Source of the DNA: Spirabiliibacterium pneumoniae | Lineage (GTDB): Bacteria; Pseudomonadota; Gammaproteobacteria; Enterobacterales; Pasteurellaceae | Length of the DNA stretch: 64,000 nucleotides | Assembly: GCF_014884995.1 (NCBI RefSeq) | Contig: NZ_JABMII010000013.1 | Coordinates: 1-64,000 of the forward strand | Direction of reading: 5' to 3' | Part shown: positions 1-9,601 of the stretch, piece after piece | Layout: each line of letters opens with the position of its first letter | Position numbering within the stretch: position 1 is the first letter of the stretch | Notes under the pieces: generated by a model | Seen by the model: the letters and a program-made list of their open reading frames with translations, nothing else | What the model was told of the DNA's origin: nothing | The model's database searches: none | Position numbers and translations under genes: made by a program

Positions 1-2700
1 CCGAAAGGTACCGAACCAGGTGATACGGTTGAAATCACCGTAGATACCAACGGCAAAAAAGAAACCATCAAAGTGCCAGTCACAGAAGATGACATCAAAA
101 ATGGTCATGTGACAACCGATATTCCAGTGAAAAATGGCGATAAAGTCACAGTGACTGCGAAAGTAACCGATCCAGCAGGTAATGAGTCGGCGACTTCCCC
201 TGAAAAAACATTAGATGTGGATACTAAAGTGCCAGGTGATGTAGATGGCGATGGTATCGCAGACAATGGCGATAACAGTGATGACCCTAAAACACTGACT
301 AAAGATGGCGCGCCAGTGATCAGTTTCCCTGAAGATAATGCTAATGAGAAAGCAGACGGCAAACTGAACAAAAATGAAGTCGGCGACGACAACGCAACTC
401 CTGTGCGCATCAGTCTGCCGAAAGGCACTGAAGTGGGTGACACTGTTGAAGTGACAATTAATGGTAAAAAACAAACCATCACTGTTAAAGACAGCGATCT
501 GGTTAACGGCTATGTTCAAACCGACCCAGTGCCAGTTAAAGATGGCGATGTGTTGAAAGTGACTGCCAAAGTGATTGATGACGCGGGTAATGAATCTAAC
601 TTGGGTGAAGGCTCAATTGAAGTTGATCTCAGTGCACCAAAACCAACTTTAAACGCGAAAGACGACGGCTCTGTTGATGTTGGCTTACCTGATGATGCGA
701 AACCGGGTGATAAAGTGGTTGTGAAAGTGCCAAATGAAGATGGGCAAGGAAAAACCGATGTAACCTTAACTAAGGGTAAAGATGGTTGGACATCAGATAA
801 ACCTGAAATCATACCAAACCCTGATGGTAATAAAGCAACCATTCCAGCGGATAAAGTAAAAGATGGTGGTGAAGTTAAAGCGCACGGTGAAGACCCAGTG
901 GGCAACACCTCTCCAGAGGTGAAAGAAACCGCACTTGCACCTAAACCAGCAGAGGACAATCGTAATGTGACCCCTGAAATTAGCTTCTCTGAAGACAAGC
1001 AGCCAGAAGATGGCAAGCTCAACAGCAAGGAAGTGAAAAGTGGTGAAAGCGATAAGGACGCAGAAGTGTTAATCACTTTACCAAAAGACTCGGGTGCAAA
1101 AGAAGGCGACAAGATCGTTTATAAAGTCGATGGCGGTGAAGAAAAATCAGAAACCGTTACTGCAGAGATCTTGAAAGATGGCCTGAAAGTGAAAGTGCCA
1201 GTCACTGAAGACACCAAGCAAATCAGCGTTGAAGCGAAAGTGACTAATGCTGATGATAAAGAGCTTGGCAAAAATGATAAGAGCATCGACGTTGATGTTA
1301 AAGTGCCAGGTGGCGCAGATGGTGATGGTGACGGTAAAGGTGATGAAAAACCAGTTGTCAGCTTCCCTGAAGATACACAACTAGGTAATGAAGGTGTACT
1401 GAACGCTAAAGAAATTGGTGATGATAAATCAACCCCTGTACGCATCAGCTTGCCACAAGGTACAGAAGTGGGTGATACCGTTGTTGCGAAAATCAACGGT
1501 GAAGAAAAAACAGTCGAAGTCACAGAAGGTGATCTAACAAATCATTATGTTGAAATTCCAGTTTCAACGGATGGCATTAAAGAGATCAACGTGACGGAAA
1601 CCTATGTCAAAGACCCAGCAGGTAATCGCTCAGAAGACGCTGAGCCAGCAAGGGTGAAAGTGGATACCACCGCACCAAATGCGCAAACCACCACATTGGT
1701 GATCGACACCGTTGCAGGCGATGACAATCAGCTGAGCCTAGAAGAAGCGAAAGGCGACAATGTGCCTGTAGCAGGCCATGTTGAAGGCGAATTTAAAGCA
1801 GGTGATGAAGTTGTGGTTACTGTAGATGGTAAAGAACACAAAACCACCGTGAATGGCGAAGGTAAGTTTACTGTAAACGTACCAGTGAGCGAGTTGCAAC
1901 AAGACGCTGATAAGAAAGTGGAAGCGAAAATCACGGCGACAGATGAAGCAGGTAATAAAGGTGAAGTATCTGCTCAGCCGAAAGATTACACTTTGGAAGT
2001 GGATACTACAAAACCGGCTGCACCGACTGTGAAAGCAGACGAAGACGGTGGTGTGACTATCACTGCGCCGACAGATCCTGACACCAAGAAAGTGGACATT
2101 GAGTACACCGACGAAAAAGGTCAGCCGAAGAAAGTTACCCTTGAAAAAGGTGATGATGGCAACTGGAAAATCACAGGTGATAATCCAGACGGCCTACAAG
2201 TGACCGATCCGAAAGCGGGCACAGTGAAAATCCCTGAAGACAAGGTGAAAGACGGCTCAGAGGTGACTGCCAACGCTACTGATGCACACAACAACACCAG
2301 TGGCGACAACAGCGCGACCGCACTTGATGTGACTCCGCCTGCCAAACCAACGGTAGAAATCACTTCAGACGGCAACGATGATGGCCACCTGACTGCGGAT
2401 GAGCGCAAAGATGGCGTTGACATCAAGGTAACCTTTGATAAGTCTGACGACAAAACCGCGCCACAGATCGGTGATAAAGTGACTGTGAAGATCGACACCA
2501 ATGGCGACGGTAACTTCGACAAGGAAGAAGAAGTAACCATCGAGCGCCAAGATCAGATCGACAACGGCATCACGGTTCATCTGCCTGCGGATCAGGTGAC
2601 AGCTGAAGGCAAAACACTGAAAGCGGAAGCGACAGTAACTGACCAAGCTAAGAATAAAGATGGTCAGCCTGCTGCACACACCAGTGAAAAAGGCGAAGAC
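1..2700 (+). repeat. Tandem Ig-like modules of the adhesin
   Basis: Related protein modules follow one another. A phrase of the form PVRISLPxGTEVGDTV begins near 406 and again near 1438, and the window opens inside a similar phrase. Acidic EF-hand-like joints (SFPED...DGKLN, SFSED...DGKLN, SFPED...EGVLN, then DGHLTADE) begin near 325, 982, 1360 and 2350. Modules are diverged rather than identical at DNA level, so this is an old protein repeat rather than a recent tandem duplication. The number of modules upstream of the window is unknown. Confidence 0.75.
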
Positions 2701-4224
2701 AGCGCGGTGATTGACCCTGCGAAGAAAGACGGTAACTTGGTGATTGATGACAATAAACCAGGTACGGTTAATCCGACAGAGCCAAACCCAACAGGCCCAA
2801 CTGATAACCCTGTGAACCCGAATGATCCGAAACCTGCTTCAACAGGCGACGACGTGATTATCGGCGACAAAGGTGGCTTGAACACCATCGTAACGCCTGA
2901 TACGGATTACAATGCGGTGGTTTTACTTGATGCTACTCGCTCAATGGAATTTAAGGTTAAGGTATGGGATCAAGCAAAAGCAGCTTTAAAAACATTGGTT
3001 AATAATCTTGCTGATCATCAAGGTAATGTTAATTTAGAAATTGTTCTATTTTCCTCTAATGTTAAAATTTTAGGAGGAAGATCTTTTGAAAATCTAAAAG
3101 ACAATTACAATGATGTAATTAGCGAGATTGATAAACTTAAAGGAGTAAATAGTACAGGTGTGGTAGGTGCGACTAACTATGAAGAAGCATTTATAACAGC
3201 TAATAAATTTTTCAAAACATATTCAGGTAAAAATAGTTTTGAAAATGTTACGTATTTTATTTCTGATGGACAAGCAAGTGATTCAACAAACAAACCTATG
3301 GGTTCAAGTACATTAAAAGCCTTTAAGGAACTTTCAGATACTTCAAAAGTTCATGCTATTGGCTTAAACGGACCTAATGGCAAAAGTGACTTTGGTACAA
3401 ATACTGACGTATTGGACTATTTTGATAACACAAAAGCAGATGGAAGTGGTGCTGTTGTTGATCCTAATCCGCCAAAACACAATGACTTTGATTTTACTGG
3501 GGTTCCACGAGGTGAAGCTACCATTATTAATGGAACAAAAGATAATATCGACACTGCGCTGAAAACAGGTGACGTTGTAGTGAAACCATTGACACCAAAA
3601 GATGACACCATCAACGCTGGCGACGGCAACGATGTGATCTTCGGTGATAACATCAACACTGATTATCTCCATTGGAACGATGGTGTTGATCATCCAGCAG
3701 GTTCACACAATGGCATGGGCTTGAGCGGCTTGCAACAGTACATCAAGTGGACAGAAAATGCTAACGTACTTGATGGTGGCGCAGTAACGCCCGCTACTGA
3801 GAAACAAGTATTTGACTATGTTCAAAGCCATTGGAGCAAATTGCTCGACAACACCGACGTGGGTGGCAACGATACCATCAATGGTGGCAACGGTGATGAC
3901 ATCATCATCGGCGGTGCAGGCAACGACACCCTCACCGGTGGCGCAGGTGCAGATCAGTTTGTCTACAACCTCAAAGGCGGCAACGGCGATGACACCATCA
4001 CCGACTTCAACGCAGCCGAAGGCGATAAATTGACCTTCGTGGGCATCACTAGCGCAGACGTATTCAAGTCTGACTACGATGCACAGTGGGATGCAGGTGA
4101 GCACAAACTGACCTTTACGTCAGGCGAGCCAAACCACCACGAGTACCACAACAGCATCACCGTTAACGGTAGCGACGCTGCAACGCTTGATGACTTGTTG
4201 GCTAGCGCAAAATTTATCGTGTAA
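1..4224 (+). CDS. Giant RTX/Ig-like repeat adhesin, C-terminal part (5' end outside window)
   Basis: The reading frame is open from base 1, so this is the last 1407 codons of a longer gene; no start is visible. The product looks like a BapA/LapA-type surface or secreted adhesin exported by a type I system. From about codon 1 to 900 it is built of Ig-like modules rich in Asp, Lys and Gly, each ending near an AGNxS motif and separated by acidic stretches such as DVDGDGIADNGDNSDD that look calcium-binding. Codons about 970-1180 form a von Willebrand A domain (LLDATRSM, a DxTxS variant of the usual DxSxS MIDAS). Codons about 1200-1215 and 1290-1320 carry RTX nonapeptides (GGNGDD, GGAGND, GGAGAD), followed by a short uncleaved-type C-terminal secretion region. 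No transporter genes are in the window. The vWA segment is much more AT-rich than its flanks. Family assignment is firm; the ligand is unknown. Confidence 0.9.
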   Translation, partial: PKGTEPGDTVEITVDTNGKKETIKVPVTEDDIKNGHVTTDIPVKNGDKVTVTAKVTDPAGNESATSPEKTLDVDTKVPGDVDGDGIADNGDNSDDPKTLTKDGAPVISFPEDNANEKADGKLNKNEVGDDNATPVRISLPKGTEVGDTVEVTINGKKQTITVKDSDLVNGYVQTDPVPVKDGDVLKVTAKVIDDAGNESNLGEGSIEVDLSAPKPTLNAKDDGSVDVGLPDDAKPGDKVVVKVPNEDGQGKTDVTLTKGKDGWTSDKPEIIPNPDGNKATIPADKVKDGGEVKAHGEDPVGNTSPEVKETALAPKPAEDNRNVTPEISFSEDKQPEDGKLNSKEVKSGESDKDAEVLITLPKDSGAKEGDKIVYKVDGGEEKSETVTAEILKDGLKVKVPVTEDTKQISVEAKVTNADDKELGKNDKSIDVDVKVPGGADGDGDGKGDEKPVVSFPEDTQLGNEGVLNAKEIGDDKSTPVRISLPQGTEVGDTVVAKINGEEKTVEVTEGDLTNHYVEIPVSTDGIKEINVTETYVKDPAGNRSEDAEPARVKVDTTAPNAQTTTLVIDTVAGDDNQLSLEEAKGDNVPVAGHVEGEFKAGDEVVVTVDGKEHKTTVNGEGKFTVNVPVSELQQDADKKVEAKITATDEAGNKGEVSAQPKDYTLEVDTTKPAAPTVKADEDGGVTITAPTDPDTKKVDIEYTDEKGQPKKVTLEKGDDGNWKITGDNPDGLQVTDPKAGTVKIPEDKVKDGSEVTANATDAHNNTSGDNSATALDVTPPAKPTVEITSDGNDDGHLTADERKDGVDIKVTFDKSDDKTAPQIGDKVTVKIDTNGDGNFDKEEEVTIERQDQIDNGITVHLPADQVTAEGKTLKAEATVTDQAKNKDGQPAAHTSEKGEDSAVIDPAKKDGNLVIDDNKPGTVNPTEPNPTGPTDNPVNPNDPKPASTGDDVIIGDKGGLNTIVTPDTDYNAVVLLDATRSMEFKVKVWDQAKAALKTLVNNLADHQGNVNLEIVLFSSNVKILGGRSFENLKDNYNDVISEIDKLKGVNSTGVVGATNYEEAFITANKFFKTYSGKNSFENVTYFISDGQASDSTNKPMGSSTLKAFKELSDTSKVHAIGLNGPNGKSDFGTNTDVLDYFDNTKADGSGAVVDPNPPKHNDFDFTGVPRGEATIINGTKDNIDTALKTGDVVVKPLTPKDDTINAGDGNDVIFGDNINTDYLHWNDGVDHPAGSHNGMGLSGLQQYIKWTENANVLDGGAVTPATEKQVFDYVQSHWSKLLDNTDVGGNDTINGGNGDDIIIGGAGNDTLTGGAGADQFVYNLKGGNGDDTITDFNAAEGDKLTFVGITSADVFKSDYDAQWDAGEHKLTFTSGEPNHHEYHNSITVNGSDAATLDDLLASAKFIV

Positions 4225-4240
4225 TCACATGATATGAATC

Positions 4241-4268
4241 AAGCCCACCCTTGGCGGTGGGCTTTTTT
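4241..4268 (+). terminator. Intrinsic terminator of the adhesin gene
   Basis: AGCCCACC and GGTGGGCT form a GC-rich stem around a short loop and are followed directly by a run of T. It lies 17 bases after the adhesin stop codon. Confidence 0.85.
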
Positions 4269-4306
4269 ATGTGCGTGTAAAACCGCACTTTGGGTTTGAA
4301 AATCTT

Positions 4307-4318
4307 TTCAGACGGCCT
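4307..4318 (-). other. Perfect 12-base Neisseria-type DNA uptake sequence (AG-DUS)
   Basis: Read on the minus strand this is AGGCCGTCTGAA, which contains the Neisseria core GCCGTCTGAA and matches the AG- variant of the 12-mer. It sits between two Haemophilus-type uptake signals facing each other (near 4282 and 4336) and about 90 bases before a decayed Mur-ligase-like gene. One exact 12-mer in 64 kb is unlikely but possible by chance. Confidence 0.6.
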
Positions 4319-4403
4319 ATTGCGTGGCAGGACAAAAGTGCGGTTGAGTAATCAGGTGAGGGGTAATACAATGATGTGTAAAATCAATGATGATGGAATA
4401 ATA

Positions 4404-5098
4404 ATGAAGAAAACGTGGATACAGCAGGCGTGTGAGGCGGTGGCGGCACAGGCAGGGGGAAGGGCAGCGAATGCCTTGTCGAATGCGCTGATTATCTCGG
4501 CAAGCGACGGCGTGGCGCGCGCCAAGGTGCAAACGCTGTGGCTGGAAGATTGGCGGGCGCAGGCGCTCAGCTCAGCTGTGGCGGGCGTGTTGGAGAACAT
4601 GGCGCTCAATGCCGAGAGTTTGCCTCGCATCACGCAAGGCAAATGGCTGGTGCAGCCTGAGGGCGATTGACAGGCCAGCGGCGTGTGCGTGTGGCCAAAA
4701 AGTTTCCAAGCGGGGCATCTGCTGGTGGCGCGTGGGCGGGAAATGAGCAAGGGCTATTTGCCGCCAGTGAGCGTGAATGCACTGGCACGGCGAGCCAGCG
4801 GCGTGATCACCGACGACTCCAATTATCAAGTGAAACCCGCCATTCCCGTTTTGTGGGTGAAAGATGTGCGCAAGGCGGTGCTGGATATTGGCCGAGCAAG
4901 GTGCAAGGGCTTTCAAGGCCAAGTGATTGGGGTAACGGGCAGCGCAGGCAAAACCACCACCGCCCATGCCACCACGTCGCCAATGTCGAAGCCCTGCAAG
5001 CCCAGCTTGACCAACACCTACAAAACGACGACCTCGTCCTCCTCAAATCCTCCCACTCCATCGGCTTGCATGGGTTGTTGCGTAGCGTTGGTGAATGA
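4404..5098 (+). pseudogene. Decayed Mur-ligase-like gene
   Basis: An open frame starting at 4404 (in-frame ATGs also at 4371 and 4374) runs to a TGA at 4668, but the same frame continues beyond it with coherent protein (ASGVCVWPKSFQAGHLLVA...) up to a P-loop GVTGSAGKTTT near 4930-4961, typical of the Mur ligase superfamily (MurF, CapB and relatives). Right after the P-loop the sense jumps to another frame at about 4973, where a typical Mur-ligase C-terminal end follows (NDDLVLLKSSHSIGL), stopping at 5098. The ATPase core of some 250-300 residues is therefore missing. The simplest reading is a nonsense change plus an internal deletion with a frameshift. By eye it is GC-richer than its neighbours. 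I cannot say which Mur-ligase subfamily it came from. Confidence 0.75.
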
Positions 5099-5162
5099 CT
5101 TGGTGGGGGGTAAGATTAAAAGGCGCTAAGCCCTAAATGGTATCAGTTTGACGGTGTATACG

Positions 5163-5200
5163 AAAAAACCGCACTTTTGTTAAAGTGCGGTTTGTGTTTT
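5163..5200. terminator. Inverted uptake-signal pair acting as bidirectional terminator
   Basis: AAACCGCACTTT and AAAGTGCGGTTT face each other with a four-base loop, with A-runs on one side and T-rich sequence on the other. It lies between the pseudogene and the converging typA gene. Confidence 0.75.
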
Positions 5201-5215
5201 GTTTAAGCGCACGTT

Positions 5216-7066
5216 TTAGTGTGTACTTGTGCTGGTAGTTGTGCGATTGGCACGTTTGCGTTCGTTTTCCGTTAGGAGCTTTTTGCGGATACGGATAGAT
5301 GACGGGGTGACTTCCACCAGTTCGTCATCGTCAATAAACTCAAGGGCTTGCTCGAGAGTATATTTCACAGGAGTGACTAACACCACTGCGTCGTCTTTAC
5401 CTGCTGCGCGCATATTGGTCAGTTTTTTGCCTTGTAAGCAGTTGACGGTTAGGTCGTTGCTGCGGCTGTGAATGCCGATCACTTGGCCCTCGTAAACTTC
5501 GGTACCGTGTTCGATCATCAATTTGCCGCGGTCTTGTAAGCTAAAGAGTGCATAGGCTAGTGCTTTACCTGTGGCGTTGGAAATTAACACGCCGTTGATG
5601 CGTTGGCCAATTTCGCCTGGTTTGATGTCATCGTAGTGACTAAAACTAGAGTAAAGCAACCCTGTACCAGAGGTCATGGTCATAAATTCGTTACGAAAGC
5701 CAATTAAGCCGCGGCTTGGGATGATGTATTCCAAACGGGTGCGACCTTTACCATCGGGCGCCATGTCGCGTACTTCCCCTTTACGAATGCCGAGTGCTTC
5801 CATCACAGCTCCTTGGTGCTGCTCTTCAATGTCGATGGTGACTTGTTCAAACGGCTCTTGTTTGCGACCGTCAATTTCACGGAAAATGACTTTAGGGCGT
5901 GATACAGCCAGCTCATAACCTTCACGACGCATATTCTCGATCAGCACTGATAAGTGTAACTCACCACGGCCAGACACGCGGAATGCGTCAGGATCTTGCG
6001 TTTCCTCCACGCGCAAGGCAACGTTGTGTACCAGTTCTTTGTTAAGGCGTTCTAAAATTTGGCGTGAGGTGACATATTTCCCTTCGCGGCCACAAAATGG
6101 GGAGGTGTTAACGCAGAAGAACATGGTCACGGTTGGCTCGTCCACAGTCAGTGCAGGCAGTGCTTCAACGTTGTTGACATCACAAATGGTGTCTGAAATA
6201 TTAAGCTCGCCTAAGCCTGTGATCGCGATGATGTCGCCAGCTTGTGCGCTATCAGCTTCATAGCGTTGCAACCCAAGATGACCAAGCACTTGGCCGACTT
6301 TGCCATTGCGTTTTTTGCCTTCACTGTCGATGATGGTAACTTGTTGATTTGGCTTGATGCTGCCGCGCTTGATGCGGCCAATGCCGATAACGCCAACATA
6401 GCTGTTATAGTCAAGTTGGGAAATCTGCATTTGAAATGGTTTGTCGGCTTCCACTTTTGGTGGTTCAACAAATTTCACAATGGCCTCAAATAGGGGTGTC
6501 ATGTCAGGTGCGAGATTTTCATGTTCTTCACCCGCCACGCCGTTGAGTGCAGAGGCATAAATAATCGGAAAGTCCAGCTGCTCGTCGGTAGCGCCTAAAT
6601 TTACGAAAAGATCAAAAACTTGGTCAACAACCCAATCTGGGCGCGCACCTGGGCGATCCACTTTGTTGATCACCACAATGGGTTTTAAGCCGTGGGCAAA
6701 CGCTTTTTGTGTCACAAAGCGAGTTTGTGGCATTGGACCGTCAAAGGCGTCCACCAACAACAATACACTGTCGACCATAGATAATACGCGTTCAACTTCG
6801 CCACCAAAATCGGCGTGCCCTGGGGTGTCAACAATGTTGATACGATAGCCGTTCCAGTTGATGGCTGTGTTTTTGGCAAGGATGGTGATGCCACGTTCTT
6901 TTTCTAGATCATTGGAGTCCATTACACGCTCGTCGCTGTCGCCACGCACGTTATCGAATGTGCCAGATTGTTGCAGGAGTTTATCAACCAAGGTTGTTTT
7001 ACCGTGGTCAACGTGCGCAATGATTGCGATATTGCGCAATTTATTGATGTCTAATTTGTTATCCAT
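5216..7066 (-). CDS. typA: Ribosome-associated GTPase TypA/BipA
   Basis: The 616-residue protein has the full translational GTPase signature: P-loop AHVDHGKT at residues 17-24, switch I ERGITI near 56, DTPGH near 80, NKVD near 134, and the long C-terminal domains typical of BipA. BipA binds ribosomes as an EF-G-like factor and supports ribosome assembly and growth under cold and other stress. Length is normal for the family (E. coli about 607). It reads toward the pseudogene and ends at the uptake-signal terminator. It is divergent from glnA, as typA/bipA and glnA are in E. coli. The ATG at 7066 is the natural start. Confidence 0.97.
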   Translation of the reverse strand: MDNKLDINKLRNIAIIAHVDHGKTTLVDKLLQQSGTFDNVRGDSDERVMDSNDLEKERGITILAKNTAINWNGYRINIVDTPGHADFGGEVERVLSMVDSVLLLVDAFDGPMPQTRFVTQKAFAHGLKPIVVINKVDRPGARPDWVVDQVFDLFVNLGATDEQLDFPIIYASALNGVAGEEHENLAPDMTPLFEAIVKFVEPPKVEADKPFQMQISQLDYNSYVGVIGIGRIKRGSIKPNQQVTIIDSEGKKRNGKVGQVLGHLGLQRYEADSAQAGDIIAITGLGELNISDTICDVNNVEALPALTVDEPTVTMFFCVNTSPFCGREGKYVTSRQILERLNKELVHNVALRVEETQDPDAFRVSGRGELHLSVLIENMRREGYELAVSRPKVIFREIDGRKQEPFEQVTIDIEEQHQGAVMEALGIRKGEVRDMAPDGKGRTRLEYIIPSRGLIGFRNEFMTMTSGTGLLYSSFSHYDDIKPGEIGQRINGVLISNATGKALAYALFSLQDRGKLMIEHGTEVYEGQVIGIHSRSNDLTVNCLQGKKLTNMRAAGKDDAVVLVTPVKYTLEQALEFIDDDELVEVTPSSIRIRKKLLTENERKRANRTTTSTSTH

Positions 7067-7253
7067 TTGATATTCTTCGTAAAATAATAATCCTAAAGTG
7101 CGGTTGTGGCGCTAATAAAGCCATGATCGCATATAAAGCAGACAATTATAGCCTTTTTGCGCGTAGTCGGCTATTTATTATTATGAAATTGGGCATTTTA
7201 TTTTGCTGTTGCTATTTTCAACACACAATGTCGTGTATGAGTGCATAAATCTA

Positions 7254-7282
7254 TTGATTTTTAGTGTGGTAAGCGATATTTT
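7254..7282 (+). promoter_or_regulatory. Candidate sigma-70 promoter of glnA
   Basis: TTGATT at 7254-7259 and TATTTT at 7277-7282 are separated by 17 bases, giving a predicted start near 7289 and a leader of about 40 bases. I see no convincing NtrC or sigma-54 site in the 263-base typA-glnA gap. Confidence 0.45.
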
Positions 7283-7329
7283 CATAAAGTTAAGTTGTGC
7301 TTTTTTTCTATCTATTTTGAGGGTTATTT

Positions 7330-8748
7330 ATGTCTGATCTATCAGCAATTGAACACGTATTTTCACTAATTGAAGAGCATGATGTGCGCTTTGTCGATTT
7401 ACATTTCACCGACTTACGCGGCAAAGAGCACCACATGACAATCCCTGTCAGTGCTGTGGATGAAGACTTTTTTGAAGATGGCAAAATGTTCGATGGCTCC
7501 TCTATCGGCGGGTGGAAAACCATTAATAAATCCGACATGGTATTGATGCCGATTGCTGAGTCTGCCTTAGTTGACCCGTTTTTTGATATTCCTACCCTAT
7601 CATTGCGTTGCGATGTGTTTGAACCTGACACCATGCAAGGCTACGACCGCGATCCGCGCTCAATTGCTGTGCGCGCAGAAAATTATTTGAAATCCACAGG
7701 CCTTGCCGACACAGTGCTGCTCGGCCCTGAGCCTGAGTTCTTTATGTTTGACGACGTGCGCTTTAAAGTCTCTCCTGCGCACACCACATTTGAAATTGAT
7801 GATATTGAAGCGCCGTGGAACAGCAACGCCGAATATGAAGGCGGCAACAAAGCCTATCGCCCACGCGTAAAAGGGGGCTACGTGCCTGTGCCACCCATTG
7901 ATAGCGCACAAGATATTCGCTCTGAAATGTGCTTGTTGATGGAAGAAATGGGCCTTGTGATTGAAGCGCACCACCACGAAGTGGGCAGCCCAGGGCAAAA
8001 TGAAATCGCGTGTCGTTTCAACACATTAACCCTCAAAGCCGATGAAACACAAATTTATAAATATGTGGTGCACAATGTGGCGCATCAAAATGGCAAAACT
8101 GCCACCTTTATGCCAAAACCGCTCTTTGGTGATAACGGCTCAGGCATGCACTGCCACATTTCATTGAGCAAAGACGGCGTGAATTTATTCTCAGGGGATA
8201 AGTATGCCAATATGTCGCAAACCGCACTTTACTTTATTGGTGGCGTGATCAAGCACTCCAAAGCGCTCAATGCGTTTACCAACCCAACCACCAACTCTTA
8301 CAAACGCCTTGTGCCTGGTTATGAAGCACCAGTGCTGTTGGCTTATTCCGCCAGCAATCGCTCGGCGTCAATTCGTATTCCAACGGTCACCAGCCCGAAA
8401 GCACGCCGCATTGAAGTGCGTTTCCCAGATCCATGCGCCAACCCATATTTGGCGTTTGCTGCGTTGCTGATGGCGGGGCTCGATGGCATTAACAATCAAA
8501 TTCACCCAGGCGATCCAATGGATAAAAATCTCTATGACTTGCCACCAGAGGAGCTACAACAAGTGCCACATGTGGCGCGCTCATTGGAAGAAGCGCTCAC
8601 AGCATTGGGGCAAGATCGCGCATTTTTAACCCAAGGCGGGGTGTTTAGTGATGACTTTATTGATGCCTACATCGCGTTGCTGAGCAAAGATGTGGAGCGC
8701 ATTAATATGCTGCCACATCCTGTTGAATTTGAGATGTATTACGCCTAA
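7330..8748 (+). CDS. glnA: Glutamine synthetase, type I
   Basis: GlnA makes glutamine from glutamate, ammonia and ATP in the cytoplasm and is the main ammonia-assimilating enzyme. The 472-residue length fits GSI. The N-terminal FDGSSIGGW, the active-site [12 protein letters not shown], the NGSGMHCH loop and the C-terminal [10 protein letters not shown] are all present. Tyr402 in the last motif is the position that GlnE adenylylates in GSI-beta enzymes, so this form can probably be regulated by adenylylation. The gene stands alone after a sigma-70-like promoter and is followed within a few bases by yjjV. The ATG at 7330 has a GAGGGTTATTT leader as ribosome site. Confidence 0.98.
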   Translation: MSDLSAIEHVFSLIEEHDVRFVDLHFTDLRGKEHHMTIPVSAVDEDFFEDGKMFDGSSIGGWKTINKSDMVLMPIAESALVDPFFDIPTLSLRCDVFEPDTMQGYDRDPRSIAVRAENYLKSTGLADTVLLGPEPEFFMFDDVRFKVSPAHTTFEIDDIEAPWNSNAEYEGGNKAYRPRVKGGYVPVPPIDSAQDIRSEMCLLMEEMGLVIEAHHHEVGSPGQNEIACRFNTLTLKADETQIYKYVVHNVAHQNGKTATFMPKPLFGDNGSGMHCHISLSKDGVNLFSGDKYANMSQTALYFIGGVIKHSKALNAFTNPTTNSYKRLVPGYEAPVLLAYSASNRSASIRIPTVTSPKARRIEVRFPDPCANPYLAFAALLMAGLDGINNQIHPGDPMDKNLYDLPPEELQQVPHVARSLEEALTALGQDRAFLTQGGVFSDDFIDAYIALLSKDVERINMLPHPVEFEMYYA

Positions 8749-8751
8749 GCA

Positions 8752-9549
8752 GTGTATTTTTTCGATACGCATACGCACTTTGATGTGCTGCTTGACGAGC
8801 AGCGCATTACGTTCAACAGCGCGTTAGACAATGCGCGCGCAGCCGATGTGCAGCGCATTTTAATTGCTTGTATCGATGTAGGGCAATTTTCGCAGGTGAG
8901 CGCGCTATGCGCGCAAGCACCTAAACATTTATGCTACGGTGTAGGGCTGCACCCTTTGTTTATCACTCACCATCGCACGCAGGATTTAGACACTCTCGCC
9001 GCTCACCTGCAAACGCGACCGCACTTTTGTGTGGCGGTTGCTGAAATCGGGCTGGAGCGCGCAGTGGCGAAGTTAATCACGCCTGAAAATTGGGCCAAAC
9101 AGTGCCAGTTTCTTGAAGCGCAGCTTTTTCTTGCGCAAGAACATCAATTAGCCGTCAGCCTGCATTCACGGCGCAGCCACGATCAGCTCTACACCTTTTT
9201 AAAACGTATCGATTTGCCGAAAAAAGGTGTGATTCACGGCTTTGCTGGTAGTTATGTGCAGGCCAAGCGCTTTGTTGACCTCGGTTATGCCATCGGCGTG
9301 GGTGGCACCATCACCTACCCACGCGCGAACAAAACCCGTGAGGCGATTCGCCAGCTGCCTCTCGATGCGTTGGTGTTAGAAACCGACAGCCCCGATATGC
9401 CCGTTAATGGCTATCAAGGTCAGCCTAATGAGCCAGCGCGTATCGCGCAGGTGTTTGAGGCGCTGTGCCAATTGCGCCAAGAAAGTGCTGATGACATCAA
9501 AAGTGCGGTTTGGGCGCGCAGCATTGCGTTATTCTCTCCGCCTCAATAG
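8752..9549 (+). CDS. yjjV: TatD-family metal-dependent hydrolase YjjV
   Basis: The 265-residue protein opens with FFDTHTHFD, where His7 and His9 are the metal-binding pair, and continues with the family motifs VAEIGLE, SLHSRRSHD, VIHGFAG and LETDSPDMP. Across its C-terminal half it is close to E. coli YjjV rather than TatD or YcfH (for example IGVGGTITYPRA). TatD proteins are deoxyribonuclease-like hydrolases; the natural substrate of YjjV is unclear. The start is a GTG only 3 bases after the glnA stop, so it is probably co-transcribed with glnA. An uptake signal lies inside the coding region near 9020 (encoding RPHF). Confidence 0.88.
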   Translation: MYFFDTHTHFDVLLDEQRITFNSALDNARAADVQRILIACIDVGQFSQVSALCAQAPKHLCYGVGLHPLFITHHRTQDLDTLAAHLQTRPHFCVAVAEIGLERAVAKLITPENWAKQCQFLEAQLFLAQEHQLAVSLHSRRSHDQLYTFLKRIDLPKKGVIHGFAGSYVQAKRFVDLGYAIGVGGTITYPRANKTREAIRQLPLDALVLETDSPDMPVNGYQGQPNEPARIAQVFEALCQLRQESADDIKSAVWARSIALFSPPQ

Positions 9550-9601
9550 TGTTTTAGGCCATTCAATGGTATGATTTCATTTTTATCTAGCCGAAAAGAG
9601 T

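Noticed and set aside
516-1112. Long antisense open frames within the adhesin (for example 198 codons at 516-1112 minus)
   Set aside because: They are Ser/Pro/Leu-rich mirror frames of the repetitive Asp/Lys/Thr code, with no ribosome sites and no recognisable domains.
4668-4670. In-frame TGA in the Mur-ligase-like gene as a selenocysteine codon, since the organism has selA, selB and selC
   Set aside because: The surrounding family has no selenoproteins, I see no clear SECIS hairpin after the TGA, and the gene has a second lesion (deletion and frameshift) downstream. A nonsense mutation is simpler.
5163-5200. Recurrent facing nine-base repeats across the window as a CRISPR or mobile-element signature
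   Set aside because: They are uptake signals: same core everywhere, no regular spacers, no transposase or cas genes. I found no insertion sequence or CRISPR array in the window.
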